Source of the DNA: Zizania palustris
Taxonomy: Eukaryota > Streptophyta > Magnoliopsida > Poales > Poaceae
Direction: 5' to 3'
Assembly (NCBI GenBank): GCA_019279435.1
Contig: JAAALK010000288.1
Coordinates: 56,347,624 to 56,411,623 of the forward strand
DNA: 64,000 nt
Positions within the stretch are counted from its first letter, which is position 1; every line of letters begins with the position of its first letter. Under the pieces are notes generated by a model. It ran no database searches. It was not told the DNA's origin and worked only from the letters and a program-made list of their open reading frames with translations. Positions 43,019-55,828 of this stretch are shown here, piece by piece. A program made the position numbers and the translations under genes.

Positions 43019-44439
43019 GGCGTCGATGTCGAAGGTTGAGCTAGCGAGGCATGTGCTCTGGCTCAGCGAAGGCAGAGGGCCTTTTGGAGATAGAGGACTG
43101 CTTCGCAGCCTTGGGCCTTCCAAGGTTCTTGCAGGCGGCGCCATGCTCCGTGGACGCCCAGCGGAGGCGTCACCAAGTGCTGGCCTCCGAAGGCCACCAG
43201 AGTCGCCGAGGTCACTGCCTCGAGGTGATTGCACCCTGAGTTGTGAAGCATCTGCAACACCCCTTGACCCGCCACTCGGCCAACCATCAGGGCGAAGCCT
43301 TTCAGGGACACCTCCACCGTCGCGGACATAGTCTTCAAGAACTCGACGCGATCCCCGATTGGGTCCCAAAGGCTGAAGCCTGGAACCCGACACTCAGTCC
43401 CTATTTGCTCAAGGACTGAGGTCAGGCTCGAAGTGGCTTCGTCGATGTTGTGAACAACGAAGTCCTGCAGGCAGTGGCTGGCTTTGCAAAGCTTCGAATT
43501 CTCCACTGCCAACTCCGCTCTGGCCTCATCCGAAGCTTGAAGCTCCGGCCGAAGCTTGTCAGTCTCGGAGACTAGGACCTCCCTCGCCTTCTCGGCCTCG
43601 GCCCTCGCCGTCTCCGCTGAGGCTTTGCCTCGCCTTCGCTTCTCGGCTTCCACTGAGATCTCGCGTCGGAGGGCATCACTCTCCTCCGCCAAGTGAGCCA
43701 TCCGCTCGTCCGCAGAAATTGCTATTGCGACATTCAACGCGAAGGCCTGAAAGAATTCAAGAAAATCATAAGTGTTGATTGAAGATCAAGTATGACTCGA
43801 AGACTGTATGGGACTTCGCTCACCTGGATGAGGGCTTCGTTTGCATTTGTGAAGAGGTCGAAGGGGCTCGAGCGGCCGAGTTGAGCCACCAAGCCCCCTG
43901 ACCCTGCAGCAACACAGCCTTCATGAAAATCATGAATGGCTGCCTCCATCACGGCTCCCCTTGGCTCCAGAGGCTGGACTATTTCCTCCACCTCCACCTC
44001 CGATGTAGGCTCCTGCGGAACTGGGCTCCGGTCCACCACTTCGACGTGCTCGTCGGCTCCGTCTCAAAGGTTCCCTTCGCCGCGGTTGTTTCCTTCGTCT
44101 TCTTCAGATGAAGTGCTATCAGACTCCGAGCTGCTACTGCTGCTGCCGGAGGCCTCCGTCGGCTTCGGTGCGGCGGACCTTGCACCGGTCTCGACATCTG
44201 CAAAAAAGTTCAAGTTAATATCCATGTGGGAAAAGAGAAGCGTATTAAAGTGTTTACCTTCATCGGAAATCTCCTCGAAGGCAAAGGGATCGATGTGTGC
44301 TCCTCAATCCCTTCGCTCCAAAGGCGGAGCCTCAGCCCTCGTGCCCGAAGATGTCATTGTCGCGGCCCTCGCCACCACCTCGGTAGCTGTCGCCGGAGCC
44401 CCTGCTGGCTCCGCTCCGGTTCTAGGGCTTGCGGCCGTT
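43019..44439 (-). pseudogene. Element A antisense gene: exon 4, exon 3 and part of exon 2
   Basis: Exon 4 from 43746 down to the solo LTR has a coiled coil (HLAEESDALRREISVEAEKR) and LEQIGTECRVPGF. Exon 3 is 44197-43824 (374 bases, in phase with the element B model). Intron 2 is 44198-44257 (60 bp) with donor GTAAAC. The 3' part of exon 2 ends at 44258 (FEEISDE) and contains a stop near 44305. Exon 2 is cut at 44439 by the minus-strand Sirevirus. The exon pattern equals that of element B. Confidence 0.7.
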
Positions 44440-46441
44440 TGTAGGACCGAAAGTAGTGACCAGAGGGGGTGAATGGGCGCCTAAAAATTCTTTCGAATCT
44501 ATGGCCTGCTCCCAACACCCAACGCACCTCAAAAGACTAATCAGCAAAGCGTGAATAGATTGCCTAAGTATAAAAGTATCTAGCCTAGAAACGACAGGTG
44601 TCAAAAATAGAGAAACACCAATATAGTGCCAATAGGCAGATAAACAAAATATTCAAGACATGGCAAAACAAACTTCTCAGTAAAATAATCTAAGTGCACA
44701 TAGAATGAGATGAGAAGTTACTGTTCAAAATTTGTCTCCTGTTCGATACTTGGCGAAGCCTGCTACGCAGTGTCGAAGCCTGTTTCGGAGTTCCTTGTCG
44801 AATTCTAGCGATATCTATCAATGAAGTGCTGAAGGTTTGTTGATTCTAGCCTAGTTTGAGTGTGGCAGAAGGCGAAGTATGCTTCGGTGTGAAGTATGAA
44901 AGTATCGAACCCTGCTTCGACCAGTGTACTTTGAAGTCTATACTCCGATCAGAAAGCTTCGAATAACGTTTATGGAAAAGCAAGCTTCGAAAGAGGAACG
45001 GAGCCCAACACACGACAGCAAAATCGAAACGAAGCCTACACCCTACCTTCGAAACAAGCTTGATCGAGATAGGACTACCGAAGTGGTAGCCTCCGAAACG
45101 AGGACTAACTTCGAATGACAAGCTTCGAACAGAAAAACTGTGACCCTCGAAAAAATGCAGCAGCAGAAAGATCTCAGAAAACACACTCCGAGCGAAGTCT
45201 ACCAGAGAGACATGCTTCGAAGCTAACTTTGAAGCCTGTCGAAGTATGCTTCGCAAAAGTGCCGAAGTATGTCAGAACAAAACCTTAGAACAGAGCACAC
45301 TTTGAAGCTAGATTCATAGTTCGAGTTCAGAGTCGAAAGTTCTAGCGAAGCCTTCGAAGATGTCAGGTCGAAGCCTGCTTCACAGAGCTAACAGACTTCA
45401 CACAGAAAAGGGGCTTCGACAGAAACAGCCAGAGAAGAAGCTAGACTCTATCTGTTCGACCAAAAAGGCTACACAGGAAAAAGCAGGGCTAGAGTACTAG
45501 CACACTATAGCTACAGGAATGTAGTACTATTTGCTACAGTACGCATGAACTAGTACTCTCCCGTGAAGAACAAAAACGAAGCAGCCAGAGAGAATGATTT
45601 GCTCAGGAATAGAATAGCTGGACGCAAAACAAAAACACAGAGCTGTGCACGAAGTGCTGCACACCAAAAACCGGTAGGAATAAAAACTTCCAGACAGTGA
45701 AGAACCGATTGAATCTTAGGGAGAACAGGAGCACTGCCTAGCGGCCCACGCAGAGAGAGAGAAAAACGCAGGAAACACAAAGGACCCAATCCTTGATTAA
45801 AAAGTGATTTCTTGAAAGGGTGACCTAACCCTAGGGATTGGGGCCCTATTTATAGGCTGCCCAATAGCTAGGAATATTCCACCAGCCCCTTAGGGTTTTT
45901 TATAGACGCTGAAATAAAGGAAAAGACTAAACTGCCCTTAGGATATTTTTACAGACTCGATTGACTGACTGTGGGCCTAGGGACAAAATAGTAAACTCCT
46001 ATTTACAGATGACTTATCCAGGAAGCTAAGCTTTCGTAACGACTACGGCTTCTCTTCTGGCAGTCCGATACAAGATCAGCGATCATAGTTTTGCGCCGAA
46101 ACTGACAAAGCCTCCACCGACTTTGCACCAGGTACCCGGATTGGGCCGGTCCGACTCCGCAGCTCTCTCAGCCCGGCAATCGCTCACCGCCCGTGTACCT
46201 GAGTCAACCTGGTCAAATAGCCCAGTGGGTCTTCTGCTGCTTCTGGCCCATGTACCCAGATTGGGAAAGCCCGACTTCGCGGCCCCTCTACCCGACAGTC
46301 GCTCGCTGCCCGTGTACCTGAGTCACACGTGGCCTCAAACGCAGCAGATATTCTCTCTTCTTCTGTCCTCTTTGACTATCGTTGACAATGACTCATCACA
46401 TCTGGAGCCATGAGGCCCACGCTCTTCAGCATGGTTCCTCA
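44440..46441 (-). repeat. 3' LTR of the minus-strand Sirevirus (2002 bp)
   Basis: On the minus strand it starts tgaggaaccatgctg and ends ggtcctaca. It matches 53787-55828 closely, including a TATA box near 45850. It has two copies of a ~20-bp unit (cgaagcctgcttcgcagtgt) near 44755, where the other LTR has four. Confidence 0.85.
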
Positions 46442-47830
46442 ATCTCCCCCTTGATGAGTGCATTGTCAACACTTCTCTTCATCTGCTCTTCAGTACCTGC
46501 AAGCAACTATGGAAACACTGAAAACAAAGCACAAGAAAACAGAGAAGAAGAAAATAAAGTAAAAGTTTAACCCTAATGACCAAAAGCTGAACAAAAGCAA
46601 GAAACGGTCATTATGGTTAACCAAAGGTAAAAGCTCAAAAACGAGTGCAATCTCAGAATCATCAACAAGGATAACAAAAGAGTAAGGACAAACGGGACAA
46701 AAACTCCCCCTGAAACAAATCCCAGAGTAAGCCAAGACTCCCCCTTAAACTCTTCTCCCAAAATTTCTCCCCCTTGTTTACAAGTGAACTCATCAAACGA
46801 GACTAAAAACACTCGAAAGAGACACAGACTCCCCCTGAATCACAACTCCCCCTCAAAATATGCAAAGAATGCAACTGGGGTGCAGGTGGAGTGAAGAAAG
46901 CATGCTTCTCAGATATGAGTGACTGCAATTACAAAGTCTAACAAGTATAGCAAAAGACATATTGTCTAAGTCACATGACATGATCAGTGCAGCAGCTGAT
47001 ATCTAAAGAAGGTCATTAGCACGCATTTTTCATTTTTTGCAAACAAAAACATCACCACATTTTCCAGTTGACAAGCAAGGTAACGCATGAGATGCAGAAG
47101 CTAACTGATATCTACCAAGATAAGCATTGTCCAAAACAAAGTGCTTCAGCAAACTTGTTATCAATTCAATTTTCAGGCTTTTTCTTTTTCCTTTTTCATT
47201 TTTGCCAGGGGTTATTTGCACGTCAAACCTTATGCTGACCAATCCAAGTCAAGCCTAGGCCAGAACTGGACCATCAGAAGCTTAAGACATTGGTCTTGGC
47301 ATACACTACAATGTCCTAGTTCATACCAAAGTGCTATGGTACGCAGTCGAGAACAATGCAATGCGACAAAGCAAACCCACCTGGATCTTTTTCAATCTCA
47401 AGCATAAAAAGGCATGGATTTTTCATTGTTCTGATTTTTCATCATTTTTATAGCACATTTTCCATATTAAAAGCATAAAGATGTCCAAGTTGCATATTCG
47501 CATCTAAGTCAGGAACTAGCTACAAGCATGTAACAGATAGCAAGAGCATTCAGCCTACACATGCTAGTTACTAGAAGCAATGGTGATCTTTTTTCAATTT
47601 TAAAGCATAAAAGCCATGCATATGACAGATATTAGACATATCAATTGAACTGAGCCAAAGCATGATCATCGACAAGTAATCAAAAGCATGTACCAGCTAG
47701 AATAAGTAAAGCAGTTCAATCATATAACGGAAGCAGGCTCAAAGTGTGATATGTGAATATGCATGATATGAACACACACAAAAAGACTCAAGAAAAGAGT
47801 AAAGAAGAAAGAAAAGTGACGCAAAATATC
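46442..47830 (-). other. Non-coding tail with multiple polypurine tracts
   Basis: Lies between the pol stop and the 3' LTR. The minus strand shows at least six gggggag tracts: 46446, 46703, 46738, 46765, 46830 and 46845 (plus-strand positions of tccccct). Only the first abuts the LTR. No env-like frame is convincing in the remaining ~1 kb. Confidence 0.65.
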
Positions 47831-50800
47831 CTAAAAAGGATACACCACACCCAAATCCCCTCGTAAACGCTCAAAGGTAGACTGATCTAGAGGTTTGGTG
47901 AAAATGTTAGCCAACTGATGATGGGTATCAACATGAACAAGGTCAATGACACCTTTCTCATATTGATCCCTCAGAAAGTGAAAGCGCACATCAATTTGTT
48001 TGGTTTTTGAATGGAGACAAGGGTTTTTCCCTACACTAATAGCACTAGTGCTGTCACAAAACAAAGGAACTCTGGTAGGAAAGAACAACCCAAAATCTCA
48101 CAACGTGGAAAGCATCCAAACCAACTATGAGCAGCAGCTAGAAGCAGCTACATACTCAGCCTCAGTGGTCAAAAGAGCAACTCCAGATTGCTTTCGAGAA
48201 GACCAAGAAACAAGAGACGATCCAAGAAACTGGCAAGTACCGAAAGTCGACTTGCGATCCAACCGGCACCCACCAAAGTCAGCGTCCGAAAAGCCAGATA
48301 AATCAAGAGATGATGATGTTGAATAATAGAGACCAAGATCGAGCGCATAAGTGAGATACCTGAAAATGCGCTTGACAGCCTGTCGATGAGATGCGCGTGG
48401 TGAAGACTGGAAGCGCGCGCAAAGTCCCATGGCAAACTCTCTCTCATTGACCTTGATGCCGCTCTCGTCCTTGTCCAGTCCTCCAGATGTGCCCATTGGG
48501 GTCATCTGCGGCTTCAACTCCCCACCAAAGTCAAATTTTTTCAACATGTCACGAGTGTACATACCTTGGTGGATGAAGGTGTCATCCTTGGCCTGCTTGA
48601 TCTGGAGCCCTAAGAAGTACTTGAGCTCACCCATGAGACTCATCTCAAACTCGTTGTGCATCTGCTCAGAAAACTTGGACACAAGATCATTAGTAGTACC
48701 TCCAAAAATAATATCGTCCACATAAATCTGAGCGACTAAGAAATCTAAAGCATCTCTAAGCAAGAAAGAGTTTTATCCACAGAACCCATCACAAAGCCCT
48801 TCCCCAACAAAAACTGCTTTATCCGGTCATACCAAGCCATGGGGGCTTGCTTCAGACCGTATAAAGCTTTCTGCAGCTTAAAAACATGTCGAGGAAACTT
48901 AGGGTTCTCAAAACCGAGGGGCTACCTAACAAAAACCTCCTCCTCTATGTACCCGTTCAGAAAAGCACTCTTGACATCCATTTGAAAAAGCTTAAAACAC
49001 TTCGAAGTGGCAAAAGCTAAAAGTATGCGAATGGACTCAAGACGTGCAACAGGAGCGAAGGTTTCTTCAAAGTCAATACCTTCCTTCTGGCAAAAACCCT
49101 GGGCAACTAGTCGAGCTTTGTTGCACACCACAACCCCATCTTCACCTTGTTTGTTCTTGAACACCCACTTGGTGCCTATGGGGTTGCACCCTAGGTGGCG
49201 GCTCAACTAGTGTCCAAACCCGATTACGGACAAAATTCTCAAGCTCTTCTTGCATAGCGTTAATCCAATTAGAATCAGAAAGAGCATGAGAAACGTCTCT
49301 GGGCTCAAAAGATGCAACAAAAGCAGATTCAGCAAACACAGCAAGAGAGTTACCAGATGAACGCAAAGTTCTTTCAGTCAAATCACTGATGATGAGCTCC
49401 AAGGGGTGATCACGCTGAACTGCTCGGGATCCCTGGTGATCTGAAGTCACCTCACCGGAGTCAGTAGCTGGCACCTCTGGACTCATCTGAGGGGGCTCGA
49501 TCGAAGTGGAAGAAGTGATCAGAGGTCCGCCCTCGTCCTCAGTCGAAGTCTTAGAGGGTGTGGGCTCTGTAGGAGGTGCGGAAGGCCCACCCTCATCAGC
49601 AGCTGGAATATCCTCATCTTCCTTGAAGATGGACTCTCCTAGCTCATCATCACCCGAAAGCTTAAAAGAAGGAGTCAAAGAAGGCAATGACTCATCGAAA
49701 GAAACCTCACAAGTCTCGACAAGCTGCTGGGAGTCGAGGTTCCAAACACGGAAGCCTCGAGAATGCAAAGCATAGCCAAGAAAAACTTCGTCCCAGCAAC
49801 GAGACTCAAACTTGTCCAAATGCCCTCCCTTCTTGAGCACAAAGCACTTGCAGCCAAATGCTCTCAAGTGGCTCACCTTGGGCTATCTGCCAAACCGCAA
49901 CTCGTATGAGGTCTTACCTAGGTAAGCCCTAAGAAAAATGCGGTTGGCCAGATAGCAAGCCGTGTTCATGGCTTCAGCCCAAAAATGCCTAGGAGTCCTG
50001 TGCTCATCGAGCATCGTCCTGGCCATCTCGACTAGCGTGCGGTTATTTCGTTCCACAACGCCGTTCTGTGGAGGAGTGTAAGGAGCAGAAAACTGATTGT
50101 CAAGACCCTGATCACTACAGAAGCTGACGAACTGAGAGTTCTCGAACTCAGAGCCGTTATCGGAGTGAATTGCTCGCATCCGACCATTGTTCTCATTCTT
50201 CAGCTTCAAAACCAGGTCATGAACAAAATGAAAAGTTTCATCCTTAGACTCCAAAAATAAAACCCACGAGAATCGAGAAAATCGTCAACAATCACAAGCG
50301 CGTACCACTTCCCACCGACTGAACGTACCCGAGTTGTACCGATAGTGTCCATATGTAACAGCTCACCTGGATACGAAGTCATCACCTAAGTCACAGGTGA
50401 GTGAGATGCGGCAACCATTTTCCCATGACGATAGGGGTGACAAACTAGATCTTTCTCCATTTTAAGCTTGGGCAGTCCTCGGATGAGGTCCATAGAGCTT
50501 AACCTGACTAGCAGATTAAAGCTCAAATGATCTAACCTCCTATGCCACTTCCATAGCTCAGAAGAAGATCCAGCAATCAAACAGCGAGAAGGGCCAAAAG
50601 AACTAGAGAAGTCAATTCGAAAAACTTTACCGAATGGTAAGATCTGGCAAATCAAAGACCCTCTAGAATCAAACACAGAAGAATTGCCCTTCTTAAAACG
50701 AACCTCCAGACCATCCTCAAGAAGTTGCGAAACAGAAATCAAATTGAAGTTCAAATTTCCAACCAAAGCAACGTTCTTTAAAGAGAAATGATCAGAGATG

Positions 50801-50967
50801 CGAATTGAGCCAATACCGTTTACCTTCCCTTGACCACTGTTCCCGAATGTGATGTACTCTTTGGAGCTCAGGGAAGTGAGACTGGAGAACCATCTGCGAT
50901 GTCCCGTCATGTGGCGAGAGCATCCTGAGTCCATGATCCAAACGTCCTCCAGTCCCCGATCCTGCAC
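47831..50967 (-). pseudogene. Pol of the minus-strand Sirevirus (PR-IN-RT-RH)
   Basis: Protease WIMDSGCSRHMTG near 50935. Pre-integrase WKWHRRLDHLSFNLL and a CxxC-like LVCHPYRHGKM in which the first Cys pair is altered. Integrase SDNGSEFENSQ (50160) and PPQNGVVERNNR (50065). RT FKNKQGEDG, MDVKSAFLNGYIEEEVFV, VDDIIFGG (48700). RNase H FSDADFGGCRLDRKS, LTTEAEYVAASSCCS, FCDSTSAIS. It ends at a stop at 47831. Breaks: stops near 50387 and 49883, frame changes near 49175, 48925 and 48770. The middle of RT sits in a different frame from the ends. Confidence 0.85.
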
Positions 50968-50969
50968 AA

Positions 50970-53721
50970 TCAGTGGTTGTAAGGGGGAGCAAATGGTCCA
51001 GCACCAGGTTTAGCAAAAGAGCTAAACCAATGTCGAGCCATCTGCTCAAAAGACAGAAAGCAGAAATCATTAGAAGAGTTTGGACCAAAACGCAGCTCAA
51101 AGTGTGGTCCTCGGTTCTGCCTAAAGCCTCGGCCACGAGGTCCAGGACCGTAGCCAAAATGGCCTTGAGCTCTGTCGGAACGAACACCACCATCTGGAGC
51201 ACGGGCATGAAAGTCGTCTCCTCTACCACCACCTACACGACGCGGCCTGGCCTCCAGCCTCTCCCCGTGTCGAGGAACTCTCAGTCTACCACCCTGCTGG
51301 TAGAACTGCTCCTGACCACTACGAGCTCTCTCTGCTCTCTCAACCCGCTTCCTCCTGAAGCAAAACTCCGCAAGATGCCCGTCTCTCTGAAAGTACTCAC
51401 AATGATAAGTGGGCTTCTTGGGATGTGGTTGAGGCTTGGGGTTCTTGTGCTTAGTGGTGTTTGGTGTAGTCTTTTTGGGTTGAGAGGGTCCAGGAAGATT
51501 GTCAATAGAAGTGTGGAGGTGTTTGGGCTTTGGAACCCAGATGGGCTTCTTGGGTGGAGCTTTGGGTTGTTCATGGATCACTCTATCCTTGGGCTGACTA
51601 GCCTGGGAAGACTCAGTGGAGTGAGTCTTGGGATATCTCTGCTCGGGAGTCATTTTACTCCACTCCACTGCCCGGCTAATAGCACTCTCAAAGTCAGCCT
51701 TGGTGTAGGTGTAACCTACCCCAAACCCATCCTGTCTCTTAAACTGTCGGATCATCATGCCGAGTTGTGGCTCTCTGGCACTGATCCAACTCAGGATAGA
51801 ATGGAGGTAAAAGTTCTCATTCTGAGAATCAGCTAGCTCCTCTCTAAGGAATCTAGAACCTCCACCTGAGACAAGCAGGTCTCACACTCGCTATCTACCT
51901 GGACAGACTTCTCGGCTTTCAGCTTAATCAACTCCAGTCTAAGAGACATACAGTTCTCACAGACAATGGGTGGAACTGACAGTGTCTCAAGCTCTAGCCT
52001 AGTCTGCGCCAGCTCAGCTCTCACTCTCTCCAAATCACCCAAATGCTCATCGCCCTTGGCTTTCAGCTCACCTAAGACAGCTAGATGAGATGGGCAATCA
52101 GCACAGGGTACGACGACAGTGGCTTGAGCATCTTTCAGCTCTAGCTGAGCGCTTTCAAGCTCAGTGGCCAAAGTGTCCCTCTCATCAACCCTTTCTGTGT
52201 ACCTGGACTTCAGAGTCGACAGATCACACAGAAGCACCTCACACTTTGGGCACTCACTGCTCTCACCCAAGCAAGGGGAAGAAGATAGACTCTCAATTCT
52301 GTCGTTGGCCACAGCAAGCTCACTCTCTAACTCATCTATCCTCTTCTTAGCCCCTCTAAGCAGTTTTTCCTCGATATTTTAACTCTAGACGATTGCTTTC
52401 AAGAAAATCAACAATTTCGCGTTCATAAGATTATACCTTTTCGTTGTCGTCGTCGGAGTCATCGGAGGAGCTCTTCTCTTCTTTATCCCCAAGAGCCATG
52501 GAGTAGAAGCTCTTGCGGGATCTTCGGCGCTGATGTGAGCGGCTCTTCGGTCTGTCCCCGAAAGCAATGAAGCAAAGACCCGCCGGATCGTCCTTGTCCT
52601 TCCCCTTCCTGATGATGATCTCCTCATCGCTTGAGCTCGATGAAGAGGAAGAAGACGTGGACCGCTTGGAGTAGCTCTTCTCAATCTCAGCGAAGAAGGC
52701 CTTGTCGCGCTTCTTGTTCTCTCGCCGGTAGTCCTTCAGGGCCTTTCTGAAGAATCTGGTCTTTGGCTTGCCCTTGTTGAAGGAAGAGCTCTCGTGCTTG
52801 CCGGAGTCGTGGAAGCCACCACCGGTGCCCTTCTTGTGGCCATTGCGCTTGGGGCAGTCAGTGATGAAGTGTCCTAGGGTCACCACACTCAAAGCACCCA
52901 GATTTTGTGCCGTGTCTTTTGAACATTCTTTTGTCATAAACACGACGCACCCGGTTGTTAAAAGACACAGGTCATCATCTCCCAAAGACTCAAACTGGTC
53001 CTAGTGATAGACATAAAAGAGAACCTAACACAGCTCACTAGAAGAGGGATCAACAGAAGGTGTAGCAAGGGCCAGAGACTTTGATCCAGAGCCAGTGAGA
53101 TTTGATCTCAGCTAGGTATCAACCTCAGGTGCCTTCAGCTTGCTAAACAACTCAGAAATGGTCAAGGTATCATAAGATGTGCTCTCAATGATAGAGGATA
53201 CCTTGATCTCCCAGATCTTTGGGTCCAAGGTATGGAGAACCTTGAGCGCATGCTCGTCATCTGAGACTAACTGAACACCCTCATCCTTGTTGTCCCGAAG
53301 CTTGTTTATGATCGATTGAAAACGACCAAACAACGCTTCAACAGATTCACCCGGCTTTTGTGTGAAGTTCTCATATTCACGTCGGTAGGTCTGATAGAGC
53401 CGAGCCTTGACCTGAGATGTCCCTTCATGGTGTGCCTGAAGGGTAGCCTAGATCTCTCTCGCAGTGGAGAGATGGCTCACACGCTCAAACTCAGTGGGAC
53501 CTAAACCAGAAAACAAGATGTTCACGGCTTTGCTATTGTTCAGATGCTGGGCGATGATACCAGGAGTACCACGCTCAGCAACTCGCAATATGACAAACGT
53601 AGCGTGAACAGCAAATGTCCCAGATGTCCGAGCTTTGGCTCATGAGATAAGCTCGCATGCGAGTTTTCCAATAATTATAGCCATAAGCTTCCAAGGACGG
53701 GACCTTGCCAGGAGACGTCAT
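50970..53721 (-). pseudogene. Gag of the minus-strand Sirevirus
   Basis: ATG at 53721 (MTSPGKVPSLEAYGYNYW). Blocks: RFQSIINKLRDNKDEG (53333 down), a zinc knuckle near 52880 where a missing base splits CFECGD from GHFITDC, an Arg/Ser/Glu linker with SSSSSSSSDEE, a coiled coil (52312-51833) and a second knuckle CEYFQRDGHLAEFC at 51390. In that second knuckle the second Cys is Phe, so it could not bind zinc normally. The frame ends at TGA 50970-50972; pol starts in a different frame. The gene is broken by several frameshifts. Confidence 0.75.
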
Positions 53722-53771
53722 GATCACTACTGGGGTTTAGAACCGGTTAAGGTATGGAAAAACCCTAACCA

Positions 53772-53784
53772 GGCTCTGATACCA
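53772..53784 (-). other. Primer-binding site of the minus-strand Sirevirus
   Basis: Minus strand tggtatcagagcc, two bases from the LTR end; initiator Met-tRNA type. Confidence 0.85.
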
Positions 53785-53786
53785 CT

Positions 53787-55828
53787 TGTAGGACCGAAAG
53801 TAGCGACCAGAGGGGGGTGAATGGGCGCCTAAAAATTCTTTCGAATCTATGGCCTGCTCCCAACACCCAACGCACCTCAAAAGACCAATCAGCAAAGCGT
53901 GAACAGATTGCCTAAGTCTAAAAGTATCTAGCCTAGAAACGACCGGTGTCAAAAACAGAGAAACACTAATACAGTGCCAATAGGCAGATAAACAAAATAT
54001 TCAAGACATGGCAAAACAAACTTCTCAGTAAAATAATCTAAGTGCACATAGAATGAGATGAGAAGTTACTGTTCAAAATTTGTCTCCTGTTCGATACTTG
54101 GCGAAGCCTGCTTCGTAGTGTCGGAGCCTACTTCGCAGTGTCGGAGCCTGCTTCGCAGTGTCGAAGCCTGTTTCGGAGTTCCTTGTCGAAGTCTAGCGAA
54201 GTCTATCAATGAAGTGCTGAAGGTTTGTTGAGTCTAGCCTAGTTTGAGTGTGGCAGAAGGCGAAGTATGCTTCGGTGTGAAGTATGAAATTATCGAACCC
54301 TGCTTTGACCAGTGTACTTTGAAGTCTATACTCCGATCAGAATGCGTCAAACAACATTTACGGAAAAGCAAGCTTCGAAAGAGGAGCGGATCCCAACACA
54401 CGACAGCAAAATCGAAACGAAGCCTACACCCTACCTTCGAAACAAGCTTGATCGAGATAGGACTACCGAAGTGGTAGCCTCCGAAACGAGGACTAACTTC
54501 AAATGACAAGCTTCGAACAGAAAAACTGTGACCCTCAAAAAAAGGCAGCAGCAGAAAGATCTCAGAAAACACACTCCAAGCGAAGTCTACCAGAGAGACA
54601 TGCTTCGAAGCTAACTTCGAAGCCTGTCGAAGTATGCTTCGCAAAAGTGCCGAAGTATGTCAGAACAAAACCTTAGAACAGAGCACACTTCGAAGCTAGA
54701 TTCATAGTTCGAGTTCGGAGTTGTAAGTTCTAGCGAAGCCTTCGAAGATGTCAGGTCGAAGCCTGCTTCACAAAGATAACAGACTTCGCACAGAAAAGGG
54801 GCTTCGACAGAAACAACCAGAGAGGAAGCTAGACTCCATCTGTTCGATAAAAAGGCTACACAGGAAAAAGCAGGGCTAGAGTACTAGCACACTGTAGCTA
54901 CAGGAATGTAGTACTATTTGCTACAGTACGCATGAACTAGTACTCTCCCGTGAAGAACAAAAACGAAGCATCTAGAGAGAATGATTTGCTCAGGAATAGA
55001 ATAGCTGCACGCAAAACAAAAACACAGAGTTGTGCATGAAGTGCTGCACACCAAAAACCGGTAGGAATAAAAACTTCCAGACAGTGAAGAACCGATTGAA
55101 TCTCAGGGAGAACAGGAGCACTTCCTAGCGGCGCACACAGAGAGAGAGAAAAACGCAGGAAACACAAATGACCCAATCCTTGATTAAAAGTGATTTCCTA
55201 AAAGGGTGACCTAACCCTAGGGATTGGGGCCCTATTTATAGGCTGCCCAATAGCTAGGAATATTCCACCAGCCCCTTAGGGTTTTTTATAGACGCTGAAA
55301 TAAAGGAAAAGACTAAACTGCCCTTAGGATATTTTTATAGACTCGACTGACTGACTATGGGCCTAGGGACAAAATAGTAAACTCCTATTTACAGATGACT
55401 TATCCGGAAGCTAAGCTTTCATAGCAACTACGGCTTCTCTTCTAGATAGTCCGATACAAGATCAGCGATCGTTCAGTTTTGCGCCGAAACTAACAAAGCC
55501 TCCACTGACTTTGCACCAGGTACCTGGATTGGGCCGGTCCGACTCCGCAGCTCTCTCAGCCCGGCAATCGCTCACTGCCCGTGTACCTGAGTCATCCTGG
55601 TCAAACAGCCCAGTGGGTCTTCTGCTGCTTCTGGCCCATGTACCCGGATTGGGGCAGCCCGACTTCACGGCCCCTCTGCCCGACAGTCGCTCGCTGCCCA
55701 TGTACCTGAGTCACACATGGCCTAGACGCAGCAGATCTTCTCTCTTCTTCTGTCCTTTTTGACTACCGTTGACAATGACTCATCACATCTAGAGCCATGA
55801 GGCCCACGCTCTTCAGCATGGTTCCTCA
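53787..55828 (-). repeat. 5' LTR of the minus-strand Sirevirus (2042 bp)
   Basis: Partner of 44440-46441. The 40-base length excess is mostly two extra ~20-bp units around 54100-54175. TATA box on the minus strand near 55235 (gcctataaatagg). Confidence 0.85.

Larger units (their letters stand above)
44440..55828 (-). mobile_element. Full-length minus-strand Sirevirus-type Ty1/copia element, defective
   Basis: On the minus strand: 5' LTR 55828-53787, PBS, gag, pol, a 1.4 kb non-coding tail with multiple polypurine tracts, 3' LTR 46441-44440. TSD is ccgtt (44435-44439) versus ccatt (55829-55833), 4 of 5. Repeated PPTs and a long gag with coiled coil and two zinc knuckles are Sirevirus hallmarks. 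It is a different family from the copia copies 1 and 2. It is inserted in exon 2 of the element A antisense gene. Confidence 0.85.

Noticed and set aside
46442..47830. An env-like gene in the Sirevirus tail
   Set aside because: Only short frames exist on the minus strand and none shows a signal peptide plus membrane segments; the region is better explained as non-coding with multiple PPTs.
50973..51836. 287-codon plus-strand frame
   Set aside because: Shadow of the minus-strand Sirevirus gag, which has zinc-knuckle motifs in the same interval.
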